In this document: positions 8,028 through 16,271 of the stretch, one piece after another
Layout of the letters: each line of letters opens with the position of its first letter
How positions within the stretch are numbered: the first letter of the stretch is position 1
NCBI GenBank assembly: GCA_038530285.1
Contig: JBCBCY010000006.1
Coordinates: 115,623-179,622, forward strand
Length of the DNA: 64,000 nucleotides
Source: JASJAR01 sp038530285
GTDB taxonomy: Bacteria > Pseudomonadota > Alphaproteobacteria > Rhodobacterales > Rhodobacteraceae
Direction: 5' to 3'
Notes under the pieces: model-generated
Databases searched by the model: none
What the model was told of the DNA's origin: nothing
Seen by the model: only the letters and a program-made list of their open reading frames with translations
Program-made: the position numbers and the translations under genes

Positions 8028-8096
8028 AAGGATCTGGATGCGATTTTTTGGGAAAAAATCGGTGCCTCCGGCGGGAGTATTTTTGCCAGGATGAAG
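8015..8096 (+). repeat. REP-like dispersed element, copy 1
   Basis: Three parts in order. First is a palindrome with 10-bp arms (AGATCCTTTT / AAAAGGATCT) around one base. Second is a hairpin with 9-bp arms (CGATTTTTT / AAAAAATCG) around GGG. Third is a 23-base core beginning GGAGTATTTTTGCCAGG (8074-8096). The core recurs at 15799-15821 with one mismatch. It follows the ureC stop and may end or process the transcript there. Confidence 0.8.
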
Positions 8097-8136
8097 GGCC
8101 ATGGGCTGCGCTCCGTTTGCTGCCCCCGTCGGCCTT

Positions 8137-9840
8137 TTAGAACAAAAAGTACCTTTGGGCCAAGGGAAGTTCGCTGGCGGGCTCACAAGTCAGCACTTCG
8201 CCGTCAGCGCGCACCTCATAGGTTTCGGGGTTCACTTCCACATGGGGCATCGCATCGTTCAAGATCATGTCGGCCTTGCCGATGCCGCGGCAGTTTTCGA
8301 CCGGCAGCGTTTCTTTCCCAAGGCCGAGCGCGTCACCGATGCCTTGGGCCGCCTTGGACACAAAAACCACAGCGCTGTCTTCGACCGCCTTGCCAAAGGC
8401 GCCAAACATGGGCCTTGTGTAGACCGGCTGCGGCGTGGGGATCGATGCATTGGGGTCGCCCATCTGCGCGCAGGCAATAGAGCCGCCGATCAGCACCATT
8501 TCGGGCTTCACCCCGAAGAAAGCGGGCGACCACAGGCACAGGTCGGCGCGCTTGTCTTCTTCGATGGACCCGATATGGCCGGAAATCCCGTGGGCGATGG
8601 CGGGGTTGATGGTGTATTTCGCAATGTAGCGCCGCACACGCATATTGTCGTTGTCGCCCGTTTCTTCCGGCAGGGCCCCGCGCTGCTTTTTCATCTTATC
8701 GGCGGTCTGCCAGGTGCGGATCACAACCTCGCCCACCCGGCCCATAGCCTGGCTGTCAGACGCGATGATCGAGAACGCGCCCATGTCATGCAGGATGTCT
8801 TCAGCCGCGATGGTTTCCTTGCGGATGCGGGATTCCGCAAAGGCCACGTCTTCAGGGATCGCTTTATCCAGGTGGTGGCAGACCATCAGCATATCGAGAT
8901 GCTCTTCGAGGGTGTTGACCGTGTAGGGCCGTGTGGGGTTGGTCGAACTTGGGATGACGTTGGGCAGACCGCAGACCTTGATGATGTCGGGCGCATGACC
9001 GCCGCCGGCCCCTTCGGTGTGGAAGGCGTGGATGGTGCGGTCGCCGATGGCGGCAATCGTGTTTTCGACAAAGCCAGATTCGTTCAGCGTGTCGGTGTGG
9101 ATCATCACCTGGACGTCCATTTCGTCGGCCACGGTCAGGCAGCAATCGATGGCCGCGGGCGTGGTGCCCCAGTCTTCATGTAGCTTCATGGCACATGCGC
9201 CCGCCGAGACCATTTCGGTCAGCGCCGCAGGCAGGGATGCATTGCCTTTGCACGAGAGTGCCAGGTTCATCGGGAAGGCATCAAACGATTGCAACATGCG
9301 CCCGATGTGCCAGGGGCCGGGCGTGCAGGTCGTGGCCAGCGTGCCATGGGCCGGCCCGGTGCCACCGCCCAGCATGGTCGTCAGCCCCGAATGCAGCGCG
9401 TCTTCGATCTGTTGCGGGCAGATGAAATGGATATGGGCATCAAAGCCCCCTGCGGTCAGGATGCGGCCTTCGCCGGCGATGGCTTCGGTGCCGGGCCCGA
9501 TGATGATGTCGACGCCGGGCTGCGTGTCAGGATTGCCCGCCTTGCCGATCTTGTGGATGCGCCCGTCGCGCAGGCCAACATCGGCTTTGTAGATGCCCGA
9601 ATGATCAACGATCAGTGCGTTGGTGATGACGGTGTCGACCGCCCCTTCAGCGCGGGTTTTCTGGGACTGGCCCATGCCGTCGCGGATGACCTTGCCGCCG
9701 CCGAATTTCACTTCCTCGCCGTAGGTCGTGAGGTCTTTTTCCACCTCTATGATCAGGTCAGTGTCAGCCAGCCGGACCTTGTCGCCGGTGGTGGGGCCGA
9801 ACATGTCGGCATAGGCGGCGCGGGAGATTTTACTGGGCAT
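8137..9840 (-). CDS. ureC: Urease alpha (catalytic) subunit
   Basis: 567 residues, the usual length of the bacterial UreC. All residues of the di-nickel centre are visible: the His pair in GGFDAHIHF, the carbamylated Lys in AMKLHEDWG, His in IHTDTLNESG, His in HTEGAGGGHAPD, the flap His in VCHHLDK, and Asp in SDSQAMGR. The enzyme hydrolyses urea to ammonia and carbamate in the cytoplasm. AAAGGCG stands about 10 bases before the ATG. The upstream gene is an LprI-like protein rather than ureB, an insertion seen as normal for this family of operons. Confidence 0.99.
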   Translation of the reverse strand: MPSKISRAAYADMFGPTTGDKVRLADTDLIIEVEKDLTTYGEEVKFGGGKVIRDGMGQSQKTRAEGAVDTVITNALIVDHSGIYKADVGLRDGRIHKIGKAGNPDTQPGVDIIIGPGTEAIAGEGRILTAGGFDAHIHFICPQQIEDALHSGLTTMLGGGTGPAHGTLATTCTPGPWHIGRMLQSFDAFPMNLALSCKGNASLPAALTEMVSAGACAMKLHEDWGTTPAAIDCCLTVADEMDVQVMIHTDTLNESGFVENTIAAIGDRTIHAFHTEGAGGGHAPDIIKVCGLPNVIPSSTNPTRPYTVNTLEEHLDMLMVCHHLDKAIPEDVAFAESRIRKETIAAEDILHDMGAFSIIASDSQAMGRVGEVVIRTWQTADKMKKQRGALPEETGDNDNMRVRRYIAKYTINPAIAHGISGHIGSIEEDKRADLCLWSPAFFGVKPEMVLIGGSIACAQMGDPNASIPTPQPVYTRPMFGAFGKAVEDSAVVFVSKAAQGIGDALGLGKETLPVENCRGIGKADMILNDAMPHVEVNPETYEVRADGEVLTCEPASELPLAQRYFLF

Positions 9841-9953
9841 TGGTCGATGCGCCTTTCAAAATGTTGAGTGGGTTCGGGTGTATTGGGATGCATGCGCAGC
9901 CGGCGCCAAGCGCGCAGCGCGGTCGGTGTCCCAGATTGTAAAAGACGTGCCGG

Positions 9954-10376
9954 TCACCCCGCGCCCTCCTCTTCTAACAGCACGCGCAGGTCTTCCAATC
10001 GCGCTTCGGTCAGGCGGGCCAGACAGGTCGCATAGGCCAGGGACGCCCCCTCGCCGCCGAAATACAGCCGCGCTTCAAGGTTGCAGGTCTCTTCGCGGTA
10101 GGTCTGCCAGGCCTGATGGCCATCGACGAGCATCGCGCGGACCTCGCCTTTGCGGTCGGGATCCATCGCGGCCTCATAGGCTTCGACAGAGAAAAGGGCT
10201 TTGTTGATCAACCGGATCACTTGGCGGTTGGCCGTGCGGTAGTGATCCCAAGCGCAGATCGCGCGTTCAGACATGACATTGGTGGTCGCGCAGGCCACAT
10301 CCCGGTCGCTGGCCACGCCCCCGTTCGGGACCAGCACGGCGCCGCCTGCCAGGGAAAGGACCAGCGCGCGGATCAC
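9954..10376 (-). CDS. Secreted LprI/DUF1311-like protein within urease operon
   Basis: 140 residues. Residues 1-22 are a signal peptide (MIRALVLSLAGGAVLVPNGG). The mature part has Cys residues and the pattern of the DUF1311/LprI N-terminal domain: CATTNVMSERAICAW, then LVDGHQAWQTYREETCNLEA and YATCLARLTEARLEDL. Members of this family include lysozyme inhibitors. The start shares an ATGA with the ureB stop, so it is translated with the urease subunits. A periplasmic protein coupled to a cytoplasmic enzyme has no obvious functional explanation. Confidence 0.8.
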   Translation of the reverse strand: MIRALVLSLAGGAVLVPNGGVASDRDVACATTNVMSERAICAWDHYRTANRQVIRLINKALFSVEAYEAAMDPDRKGEVRAMLVDGHQAWQTYREETCNLEARLYFGGEGASLAYATCLARLTEARLEDLRVLLEEEGAG

Positions 10377-10678
10377 AGCGCCCCCATGACCTTTTGATTG
10401 AAGCCGTAAACCTCACGCGCGCCCGACAGTGGCACAAGCTGCACCGCGCGTTCCTGACCCGGTTCGAACCGCACGGCCGTGCCTGCGGCGATGTCCAACC
10501 GGTAACCTTTGGCGGCACCCCGATCGAAAGACAGACCCTCGTTGGTTTCGGCAAAATGGTAATGACTGCCCACCTGGATGGGCCGATCGCCGGTGTTGGC
10601 GACCAAAAGCGTGATCGCCTCGGCCCCGTCATTCAGGGTGATGTCACCGGGTGCGGTAATGATTTCGCCTGGTATCAT
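10373..10678 (-). CDS. ureB: Urease beta subunit
   Basis: 101 residues, the normal length for a separate UreB. It begins MIPGEIITAPGDI and contains NTGDRPIQVGSHYHF and LDIAAGTAVRFEPG, all conserved in the family. I chose the ATG at 10678: GAGG stands 5 bases before it, within the last codons of the upstream gene. An earlier ATG at 10693 would only add MNEAL. UreB is a structural subunit of the (alpha-beta-gamma) urease trimer. Confidence 0.97.
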   Translation of the reverse strand: MIPGEIITAPGDITLNDGAEAITLLVANTGDRPIQVGSHYHFAETNEGLSFDRGAAKGYRLDIAAGTAVRFEPGQERAVQLVPLSGAREVYGFNQKVMGAL

Positions 10679-10685
10679 AAGGGCC

Positions 10686-10973
10686 TCATTCATCGTAATC
10701 GGGATTGCGGGTCTTGCGGTAGGTTTCCTGCAGGCGCGGGCCCAACACCCCCAAAAGCGCGCCGACTGCCAGCACCACCGCATGGGGTTTGCCGAAGATC
10801 ATCGACAAGATGGCGGCGCCCAAAACGCAGGCGGCAAAAGACACCATCCGCAGTTCCAATGGCGTCACAGGCGCGTCGGTCAGCAGCACCTTTTCGATCC
10901 CTTTTTTCACATGGGGCTCGGCCTGGGGCGCAAAGAACCCTGCCACAAGGCCAAGGATGAAGGTTGCAAGCAT
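10686..10973 (-). CDS. Small membrane protein between ureA and ureB
   Basis: 95 residues with two or three hydrophobic stretches (MLATFILGLVAGFFA, VSFAACVLGAAILSMIF, AVVLAVGALLGVLG), so probably a small inner-membrane protein. It is 9 bases after ureA and 7 bases before ureB, and its final codons carry the ribosome-binding site of ureB. No family name can be given. The position suggests co-expression with urease; urea or ammonia passage or a neutral passenger are both untested ideas. Confidence 0.75.
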   Translation of the reverse strand: MLATFILGLVAGFFAPQAEPHVKKGIEKVLLTDAPVTPLELRMVSFAACVLGAAILSMIFGKPHAVVLAVGALLGVLGPRLQETYRKTRNPDYDE

Positions 10974-10982
10974 GTCTCCTCC

Positions 10983-11285
10983 TTACCGGATTGGGTGGTG
11001 AACGGTCACCAGTTTGGTGCCGTCCGGGAACGTGGCTTCGACCTGCACGTCGTGGATCATCTCGGCGATCCCGTCCATGCATTGGGCTTTGGTGACCACA
11101 TGGGCACCGGCTTCCATCAACTCGGCCACCGAGCGGCCATCGCGCGCGCCTTCGACCACATAGTCGGTGATCAGTGCGATCGCTTCAGGGTGGTTCAGCT
11201 TCACGCCACGGTCGAGCCGCCCGCGCGCCACCATAGCGGCAAGGCTGACCAGAAGCTTGTCCTTTTCACGAGGGGTCAGGTTCAT
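10983..11285 (-). CDS. ureA: Urease gamma subunit
   Basis: 100 residues, exactly the usual UreA length. It begins MNLTPREKDKLLVSLAAMVA and has LNHPEAIALITDYVVEGARDG and VQVEATFPDGTKLVTVHHPI, the standard family segments. It lies 10 bases after the ureD stop and is the first structural subunit gene of the operon. Confidence 0.98.
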   Translation of the reverse strand: MNLTPREKDKLLVSLAAMVARGRLDRGVKLNHPEAIALITDYVVEGARDGRSVAELMEAGAHVVTKAQCMDGIAEMIHDVQVEATFPDGTKLVTVHHPIR

Positions 11286-11295
11286 GTCGGTCTTT

Positions 11296-12096
11296 CTAGT
11301 ATTGCCAGACGCGGGGCAAATCCGCGCCTCTGAGGTGTTTCAACACTGCCGCAACATCACGGCGAAGGCGATAGGGGTCGGCGGCCATGGCCCGCACCAC
11401 AAGCTTGCCGTCCCAGGCCGAGGCCACAGCCGTGCCCGGCAGGATACGGCGCAACGGGTCGAGCCTGTCTTCGACATCCGGCGCAACCGCGACGATGGTT
11501 GCAAGGGCCGTGGCCGCCCCCAGACCGGCGGGGTCGCGCGCGGTCACATCGCCCCCGGTCAAACGCAAGGGGTCGACAAACAGCGGCGCGCCGTCGCGCG
11601 TGACGATGCGGCGGTCCACCAGATCGAGGCGCGTTATGGTTTCGCCCATGGCCGCGCGGCCCAGGGTCAACATCTCGGCCAACAGGCAGGTGGCGCGGTC
11701 GGCCAGTTCGATCGTCGTGGTCCGGTGCAGTGCGGCGCGGTCAAAAAGGATTGTCTCCTGGGGCAGCCAATCCAGATGGGCGCCCTCGCCAAGCGTCAGG
11801 GTCACGTCGACCTCTGCGGCACCCTCGTTTGACGCATAGGCGCGCTCCGCCGTTTGGGTCGTGGCCGTCAGGCGCGTGCCGGGGGCCAGGTCGATCCGGT
11901 AGTCCAGCCGGTCGCCGCCCGTCAGCCCGCCTGCAGTGTTGAGAAACACCGCCTCGGGCACCGGCCCATGGCAGCGCGGCAGCATGATCTTGCCTGAGCC
12001 TTTTTGAAACAGCCTCTCCAACGCACCCCCGGCCCCAAAGCGGATGTGCGCCGCCCCCTTGGTGCGCTGATAGGTGATCGGTGTCGCGTCAAGCAT
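11296..12096 (-). CDS. ureD: Urease accessory protein UreD (UreH)
   Basis: 266-residue UreD, the scaffold that binds apo-urease and recruits UreF-UreG. Recognisable segments are FLNTAGGLTGGDRL near residue 60, LDWLPQETILFDRA, and CLLAEMLTLGRAAMGE. I chose the ATG at 12096 (MLDATPITYQR); the open frame runs on upstream but has no family similarity there. It is the first gene of the urease operon, divergent from pyrC across about 150 bases that should hold both promoters. Confidence 0.95.
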   Translation of the reverse strand: MLDATPITYQRTKGAAHIRFGAGGALERLFQKGSGKIMLPRCHGPVPEAVFLNTAGGLTGGDRLDYRIDLAPGTRLTATTQTAERAYASNEGAAEVDVTLTLGEGAHLDWLPQETILFDRAALHRTTTIELADRATCLLAEMLTLGRAAMGETITRLDLVDRRIVTRDGAPLFVDPLRLTGGDVTARDPAGLGAATALATIVAVAPDVEDRLDPLRRILPGTAVASAWDGKLVVRAMAADPYRLRRDVAAVLKHLRGADLPRVWQY

Positions 12097-12245
12097 CGCG
12101 ACGATGCTGAGCGAAGCAGCCGGTGAGTGCAACGGGCGGGCCCGGTTTTTCGCGATTTGCGGCTGCGGGCTGCTCAAAAATCGGGCAGTCGAATTGCCCC
12201 AGATCATCTGGCCCCGGCCCGCGCGCTGAGCTATGCCCCAAGGGC

Positions 12246-13289
12246 ATGGGACAGACACTGACACTTCGCCGCCCAGATGACTGGCATTTGCACCTGCGCG
12301 ACGGGGCCATGCTGGAAACCGTGCTGCCTGAGACCACCCGCCATTTTGCACGCGCGATCATCATGCCAAACCTCGTGCCGCCGGTGATCACGGGCACGGA
12401 TGCGGCCGCGTACCGCGCGCGGATTGACGCAGCGCTGCCCGCCGGTGCGGTGTTTGAGCCTTTGATGACGCTTTATCTGACAGAAACCACCGACCCGGAG
12501 GATGTCCGCGCCGCAGCGGCTGCGGGCTTGGTCACGGCTGTGAAACTCTATCCCGCCGGGGCGACGACGAATTCTGCGTCCGGCGTGCGCGATATCGACA
12601 AGGTGCGTCCCGTGCTGGAGGTGATGGCCGAGATTGGCCTGCCGCTTTGCGTCCACGGTGAGGTGACCGACCGCGAGGTTGATATTTTCGACCGCGAGGC
12701 GGTGTTCATCGACCGGGTGCTTGACCCCTTACGCCAGGCGACCCCGGGGCTGCGCGTGGTGATGGAACATATCACATCGGCGGATGCGGCCGCTTACGTA
12801 AAAGCCGGTGACGCCACGCTGGGGGCGACCCTCACCGTCCAGCACCTGATGCTGGACCGCAACGACATGCTGGTGGGCGGGATGCGGCCCCACAATTACT
12901 GTTTGCCGATCCTGAAACGACGGTCGCACAAAGAGGCGCTGGTGGCTTTGGCGACCTCAGGGTTTGAGCGGGTGTTTCTGGGCACGGATTCAGCGCCCCA
13001 CCCGACCCACAAGAAAGAGGCTGAATGTTGTGCCGCGGGCTGTTTTACCGCCCCGATCGCGATGGCATGCCTGGCGACGGTGTTTGAAGAAGCGGGCGCC
13101 TTGGACGCTTTGGAGGGGTTCACGTCGCTCAATGGCCCGGCGTTTTACGGTCTGGCCCCCAACGACGCAACGATCACCCTGGAGCGCAGTGCGCTTGAGT
13201 TGCCCGCCAAGGTGACCGGAAACGGAGTAGAGGTGACGGTGTGGTCGCCGGGGCGCGACATCCATTGGCAGGTGGTGGAAAATCCTTAA
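12246..13289 (+). CDS. pyrC: Dihydroorotase (PyrC type)
   Basis: 347-residue class II dihydroorotase, the third step of pyrimidine synthesis. The zinc-binding motif DWHLHLRDG is at residues 12-20, the carboxylated lysine lies in AVKLYPAGATTNS, and further ligands are in CVHGEVTD and MEHITSADA. The Asp of GTDSAPH completes the site. The ATG at 12246 follows AAGGG. It is followed by pyrE after 43 bases that contain a double hairpin. The stop codon lies inside the first hairpin. Confidence 0.97.
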   Translation: MGQTLTLRRPDDWHLHLRDGAMLETVLPETTRHFARAIIMPNLVPPVITGTDAAAYRARIDAALPAGAVFEPLMTLYLTETTDPEDVRAAAAAGLVTAVKLYPAGATTNSASGVRDIDKVRPVLEVMAEIGLPLCVHGEVTDREVDIFDREAVFIDRVLDPLRQATPGLRVVMEHITSADAAAYVKAGDATLGATLTVQHLMLDRNDMLVGGMRPHNYCLPILKRRSHKEALVALATSGFERVFLGTDSAPHPTHKKEAECCAAGCFTAPIAMACLATVFEEAGALDALEGFTSLNGPAFYGLAPNDATITLERSALELPAKVTGNGVEVTVWSPGRDIHWQVVENP

Positions 13290-13321
13290 GAAAGGATTTT
13301 GCAAATTCCTTGAGGAATTTG
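13279..13321. repeat. Tandem double-hairpin element, copy 1
   Basis: Hairpin 1 has 9-bp arms AAAATCCTT / AAGGATTTT with a 4-base loop. Hairpin 2 has 8-bp arms CAAATTCC / GGAATTTG with a 4-base loop. The ribosome-binding site of pyrE (AAGGAG) follows directly. The junction TTTGCAAATTC recurs in the element at 47222-47264. Confidence 0.8.
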
Positions 13322-13332
13322 AAGGAGACAGA

Positions 13333-14007
13333 ATGATACCGAGCAATTATCCCGATGCGTCCGAAATCGCCCGGCTGACCGCCAATATGCTTTTGGAAAT
13401 CGGCGCGGTCGATTTCAATTCGGCTGAGCCCTTCACCTTATCCAGCGGATTGCCCAGCCCGACCTATGTGGATTGCCGCAAGCTGATCTCTTTCCCGCGC
13501 GTGCGATCGACGCTGATGGATTTTCTGACAATCACGGTGATGCGCAATGCCGGTTTTGAAGCCTTCACCAATATCGCGGGCGGCGAAACGGCCGGCATCC
13601 CCTTTGCGGCGATGGTTGCCGAACGCATGGCCCTGCCGATGACTTATGTGCGCAAAAAGCCCAAAGGCTACGGGCGCAACGCGCGCATCGAAGGGGTGAT
13701 GGGCGAGGCTGACCGGGTGCTTCTTGCCGAAGATCTGACGACCGATGGCGGATCGAAGCTGTCGTTTGTCGATGCAATCCGTGACACGGGCGCCACCTGT
13801 GCGCACACCGCCGTCATCTTCTACTACGGGATTTTCGACGGTGTAGAGGCGCGTTTGGGCGCGCATGGCGTCACCCTTCATCATCTGGCCACCTGGTGGG
13901 ATGTGCTGGCCGCCGCGCGCGAGACCGCGGCTTTCGATGCCAAGACGCTGGAGGAGGTCGAATCGTTTCTGAACGATCCGCGGGCCTGGCAGGCAGCACG
14001 GGGCTGA
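13333..14007 (+). CDS. pyrE: Orotate phosphoribosyltransferase
   Basis: 224-residue transferase that joins orotate to PRPP. The PRPP-binding motif VLLAEDLTTDGGSK is near residue 135 and the substrate loop has YVRKKPKGYGRNARIEG. AAGGAG at 13322-13327 is well placed for the ATG. It is the second gene of a pyrC-pyrE operon. The hairpins between the genes could tune pyrE expression, which in enterobacteria is attenuated, but no leader peptide or U-tract is seen. Confidence 0.97.
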   Translation: MIPSNYPDASEIARLTANMLLEIGAVDFNSAEPFTLSSGLPSPTYVDCRKLISFPRVRSTLMDFLTITVMRNAGFEAFTNIAGGETAGIPFAAMVAERMALPMTYVRKKPKGYGRNARIEGVMGEADRVLLAEDLTTDGGSKLSFVDAIRDTGATCAHTAVIFYYGIFDGVEARLGAHGVTLHHLATWWDVLAAARETAAFDAKTLEEVESFLNDPRAWQAARG

Positions 14008-14259
14008 ACGACGCGGAAGGGAATCACTTAAGCAGCCACACTCTTCTTAAAGTTGTGTTTGAGATACTCATTCCCTAATAAAGTGTGAACAATTTTTGCC
14101 CTGTCTCGTCTATGTCGGCCGGGAAAATATTGAGGTATCTTTTGGCGTCGCCACCAGATAATGTGTTCGGAGAAAAGACCACAGGCTGTCCACAGAAATA
14201 TACAAGTTGCGCCGGCCGCGGAGTTTCGGAAATACCCGAGGTCTGAGGATGAGGGCAGA

Positions 14260-15756
14260 ATGAACGAGATTTCGACGATCAGACCGGGCGAAACCGGCCA
14301 AGACAGTGACACCGAACCGCATAATATCGAAGCTGAACAACAGCTTCTGGGCGCGGTATTGACCAACAATGACATCTATGACCGAGTGGCCTCCGTCATT
14401 TCGTCAGAGCATTTTTACGACCCCGTCCATGCCCGGATCTTTGACGTTGCCGCGACACGGATTTCGAAAAATGCGCTGGCCTCGCCGGTTACGCTGAAGG
14501 CCTTCCTGGAAGATGACGAAGGGCTCAAGGAGCTCGGTGGTCCGGCCTATCTGGTGCGGCTGGCCGGCGCTGCGATCTCGTCATACGCCGCGCGCGACTA
14601 CGCGCAGATGATCTATGATCTGGCGATCCGCCGCGAGCTGATGGGCCTGGGCCGCGACATTGCCGACAAGGCGGGCCGGGTCGATGTGGACACCGGGCCG
14701 GACGAACAGATCGTCGAAGCCGAACAAGCCCTTTATGCCCTGTCGGGCTCGGGCACGACCCAGCAGGGGTTCCAGTCGTTTTTGCGCGCGGTCACCGATG
14801 CGGTGGGCGTGGCCAACGCCGCCTTCATGCGCGAAGGTGGCCTGGCGGGGATTTCCACGGGGCTTGTGGACCTCGACAAAAAGCTTGGCGGGCTTCACAA
14901 ATCCGACTTGTTGATCCTAGCGGGCCGGCCATCGATGGGCAAAACCTCACTGGCCACGAACATTGCCTTCAACATCGCCAAAACCTACAAGAAAGGGGCC
15001 CTGCCTGACGGGTCCGAAGGGTCGGTCGATGGCGGCGTCGTCGGGTTCTTCAGCCTTGAGATGTCTGCCGAACAGCTGGCTGCGCGGGTGTTGTCAGAAG
15101 CCTCAGAAGTGCCATCAGAACAGATCCGGCGCGGGGACCTGACCGAAGGCGAGTTTCGCCGGTTCGTCGATGCGGCCAAGACGCTGGAAGCCTGCCCTCT
15201 GTTCATTGACGACACGCCTGCCTTGCCGATTTCGCAGCTGGCCGCCCGGGCGCGGCGGCTGAAACGCGAACATGGGCTGGATGTCTTGATCATCGACTAT
15301 CTGCAGCTGGTCCGGCCCGCCAAGGCCAAGGACAGCCGCGTCAACGAAGTGTCTGAAATCACGCAAGGGTTAAAGGCGATCGCCAAGGAGCTGGATATTC
15401 CGGTGATCGCGCTGTCGCAGCTGTCACGCCAGGTTGAAAGCCGCGATGACAAGCGCCCCCAACTGTCTGATCTCAGGGAATCGGGTTCTATCGAGCAGGA
15501 CGCCGATGTGGTCATGTTCGTCTTCCGCGAAGAATACTATAAAGAACGCGAGAAGCCGGGCGACCACGATCTGGAGGCCATGGCCAAGTGGCAAGAGGAG
15601 ATGGAACGTCTTCACGGCCGCGCCGAAGTCATCGTCGGCAAACAGCGCCATGGCCCCATCGGCACCATCGAATTGTCGTTTGAGGGCCGGTTCACCCGGT
15701 TCGGCAATCTGGTGAAACCCTGGCAACAAGACAAGGGCGACACGCAAGAGTTCTAG
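14260..15756 (+). CDS. dnaB: Replicative DNA helicase DnaB
   Basis: 498-residue hexameric fork helicase. The N-terminal domain has EPHNIEAEQQLLGAVL and the RecA-like domain has Walker A GRPSMGKTSLATN, then FFSLEMSAEQLAAR, Walker B-like LDVLIIDYLQL and LSQLSRQVESRDDKRP. The ATG at 14260 follows GAGGATGAGG; the frame is open from 14161 but those residues are not family-like. About 250 bases before it are A+T-rich and hold no convincing gene. A terminator follows at 15819. Confidence 0.97.
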   Translation: MNEISTIRPGETGQDSDTEPHNIEAEQQLLGAVLTNNDIYDRVASVISSEHFYDPVHARIFDVAATRISKNALASPVTLKAFLEDDEGLKELGGPAYLVRLAGAAISSYAARDYAQMIYDLAIRRELMGLGRDIADKAGRVDVDTGPDEQIVEAEQALYALSGSGTTQQGFQSFLRAVTDAVGVANAAFMREGGLAGISTGLVDLDKKLGGLHKSDLLILAGRPSMGKTSLATNIAFNIAKTYKKGALPDGSEGSVDGGVVGFFSLEMSAEQLAARVLSEASEVPSEQIRRGDLTEGEFRRFVDAAKTLEACPLFIDDTPALPISQLAARARRLKREHGLDVLIIDYLQLVRPAKAKDSRVNEVSEITQGLKAIAKELDIPVIALSQLSRQVESRDDKRPQLSDLRESGSIEQDADVVMFVFREEYYKEREKPGDHDLEAMAKWQEEMERLHGRAEVIVGKQRHGPIGTIELSFEGRFTRFGNLVKPWQQDKGDTQEF

Positions 15757-15765
15757 ATGTGGCAT

Positions 15766-15821
15766 GGGGGGCGCTGCCCCCCGGCTTCGCCTCCCCCCGG
15801 AGTATTTTGGCCAGGATGAAG
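15766..15821 (+). repeat. REP-like dispersed element, copy 2
   Basis: A hairpin with 7-bp arms GGGGGGC / GCCCCCC and a GCT loop is followed by a C-rich stretch and then a 23-base core starting GGAGTATTTTGGCCAGG (15799-15821). The core matches copy 1 at 8074-8096 in 22 of 23 positions and in the same orientation. It lies 9 bases after the dnaB stop. Confidence 0.8.
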
Positions 15822-15844
15822 CCGCCTTTTACAGGCGGTTTTTT
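15819..15844 (+). terminator. Terminator after dnaB
   Basis: Stem CCGCC / GGCGG with a 7-base loop, extended by A:T and G:T pairs at the base and followed by six T residues. It ends only 3 bases before the -35 box of the merR promoter. Confidence 0.85.
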
Positions 15845-15847
15845 GTG

Positions 15848-15878
15848 TTGACCTGGAGCCACTCCAGTAGGCTAGGCC
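15848..15878 (+). promoter_or_regulatory. MerR-type promoter with 19-bp spacer and dyad operator
   Basis: The -35 box TTGACC (15848-15853) and -10-like TAGGCC (15873-15878) are 19 bases apart, the long spacer typical of MerR-activated promoters. The spacer contains the perfect dyad CTGGAG-CCA-CTCCAG (15853-15867). The -10 match is weak, as expected for an activator-dependent promoter. Confidence 0.75.
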
Positions 15879-15902
15879 CGATCCAAAGCAAGGAGACGGT
15901 GC

Positions 15903-16271
15903 ATGCAAATTGGCGAAGTGGCAGCGGCCAGCGGATTGTCCATTGATACCATCCGGTTTTACGACAAGTCGGGCATGTTGCCGGACCTGCCGCGCGATCC
16001 CAAAGGTTGGCGGCGGTTTACACCGGACGCATTGAACTGGCTTGAGATCATTGCGCGCCTGCGGCGCACAGGCATGCCGCTGGATGATATCAAGGCCTTT
16101 GCATCGTCGGCCCAGGGACCCGGCGCGGACGCGCGGGAGGCGCAGCTTAGGCGGCTACAGCTATTGACCGCGCACCGCGAACGGCTGGCCCGGCAACGCG
16201 CCGATCTGGACGCCTGCGAGGCCTATCTCGATATGAAGATTTCTGTTTATTCCAAAGAGGTTACGCCATGA
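15903..16271 (+). CDS. MerR family transcriptional regulator
   Basis: 122 residues. The N-terminal winged helix-turn-helix (MQIGEVAAASGLSIDTIRFY, then RDPKGWRRFTPDALNWLEII) is followed by a coiled-coil dimer helix (residues 80-110). Only one Cys is present, so it does not look like a metal sensor with a two-Cys loop or a SoxR iron-sulfur protein. AAGGAG precedes the ATG. It shares an ATGA with the aldo/keto reductase and is driven by the dyad-containing promoter at 15848, so it probably controls its own two-gene operon. The inducer is unknown. Confidence 0.92.
   Translation: MQIGEVAAASGLSIDTIRFYDKSGMLPDLPRDPKGWRRFTPDALNWLEIIARLRRTGMPLDDIKAFASSAQGPGADAREAQLRRLQLLTAHRERLARQRADLDACEAYLDMKISVYSKEVTP

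Noticed and set aside
8028..8186. N-terminal extension of the 7674 gene through the repeat element
   Set aside because: The extension translates the REP-like element and the end of ureC; the signal peptide starts after it.
14028..14375. Minus-strand frame before dnaB ending in HTLLGNEYLKHNFKKSVAA, looking faintly like a transposase or integrase end
   Set aside because: It overlaps the dnaB start, has no recognisable catalytic motif and no terminal inverted repeats were found; A+T-rich leader is enough to explain it.
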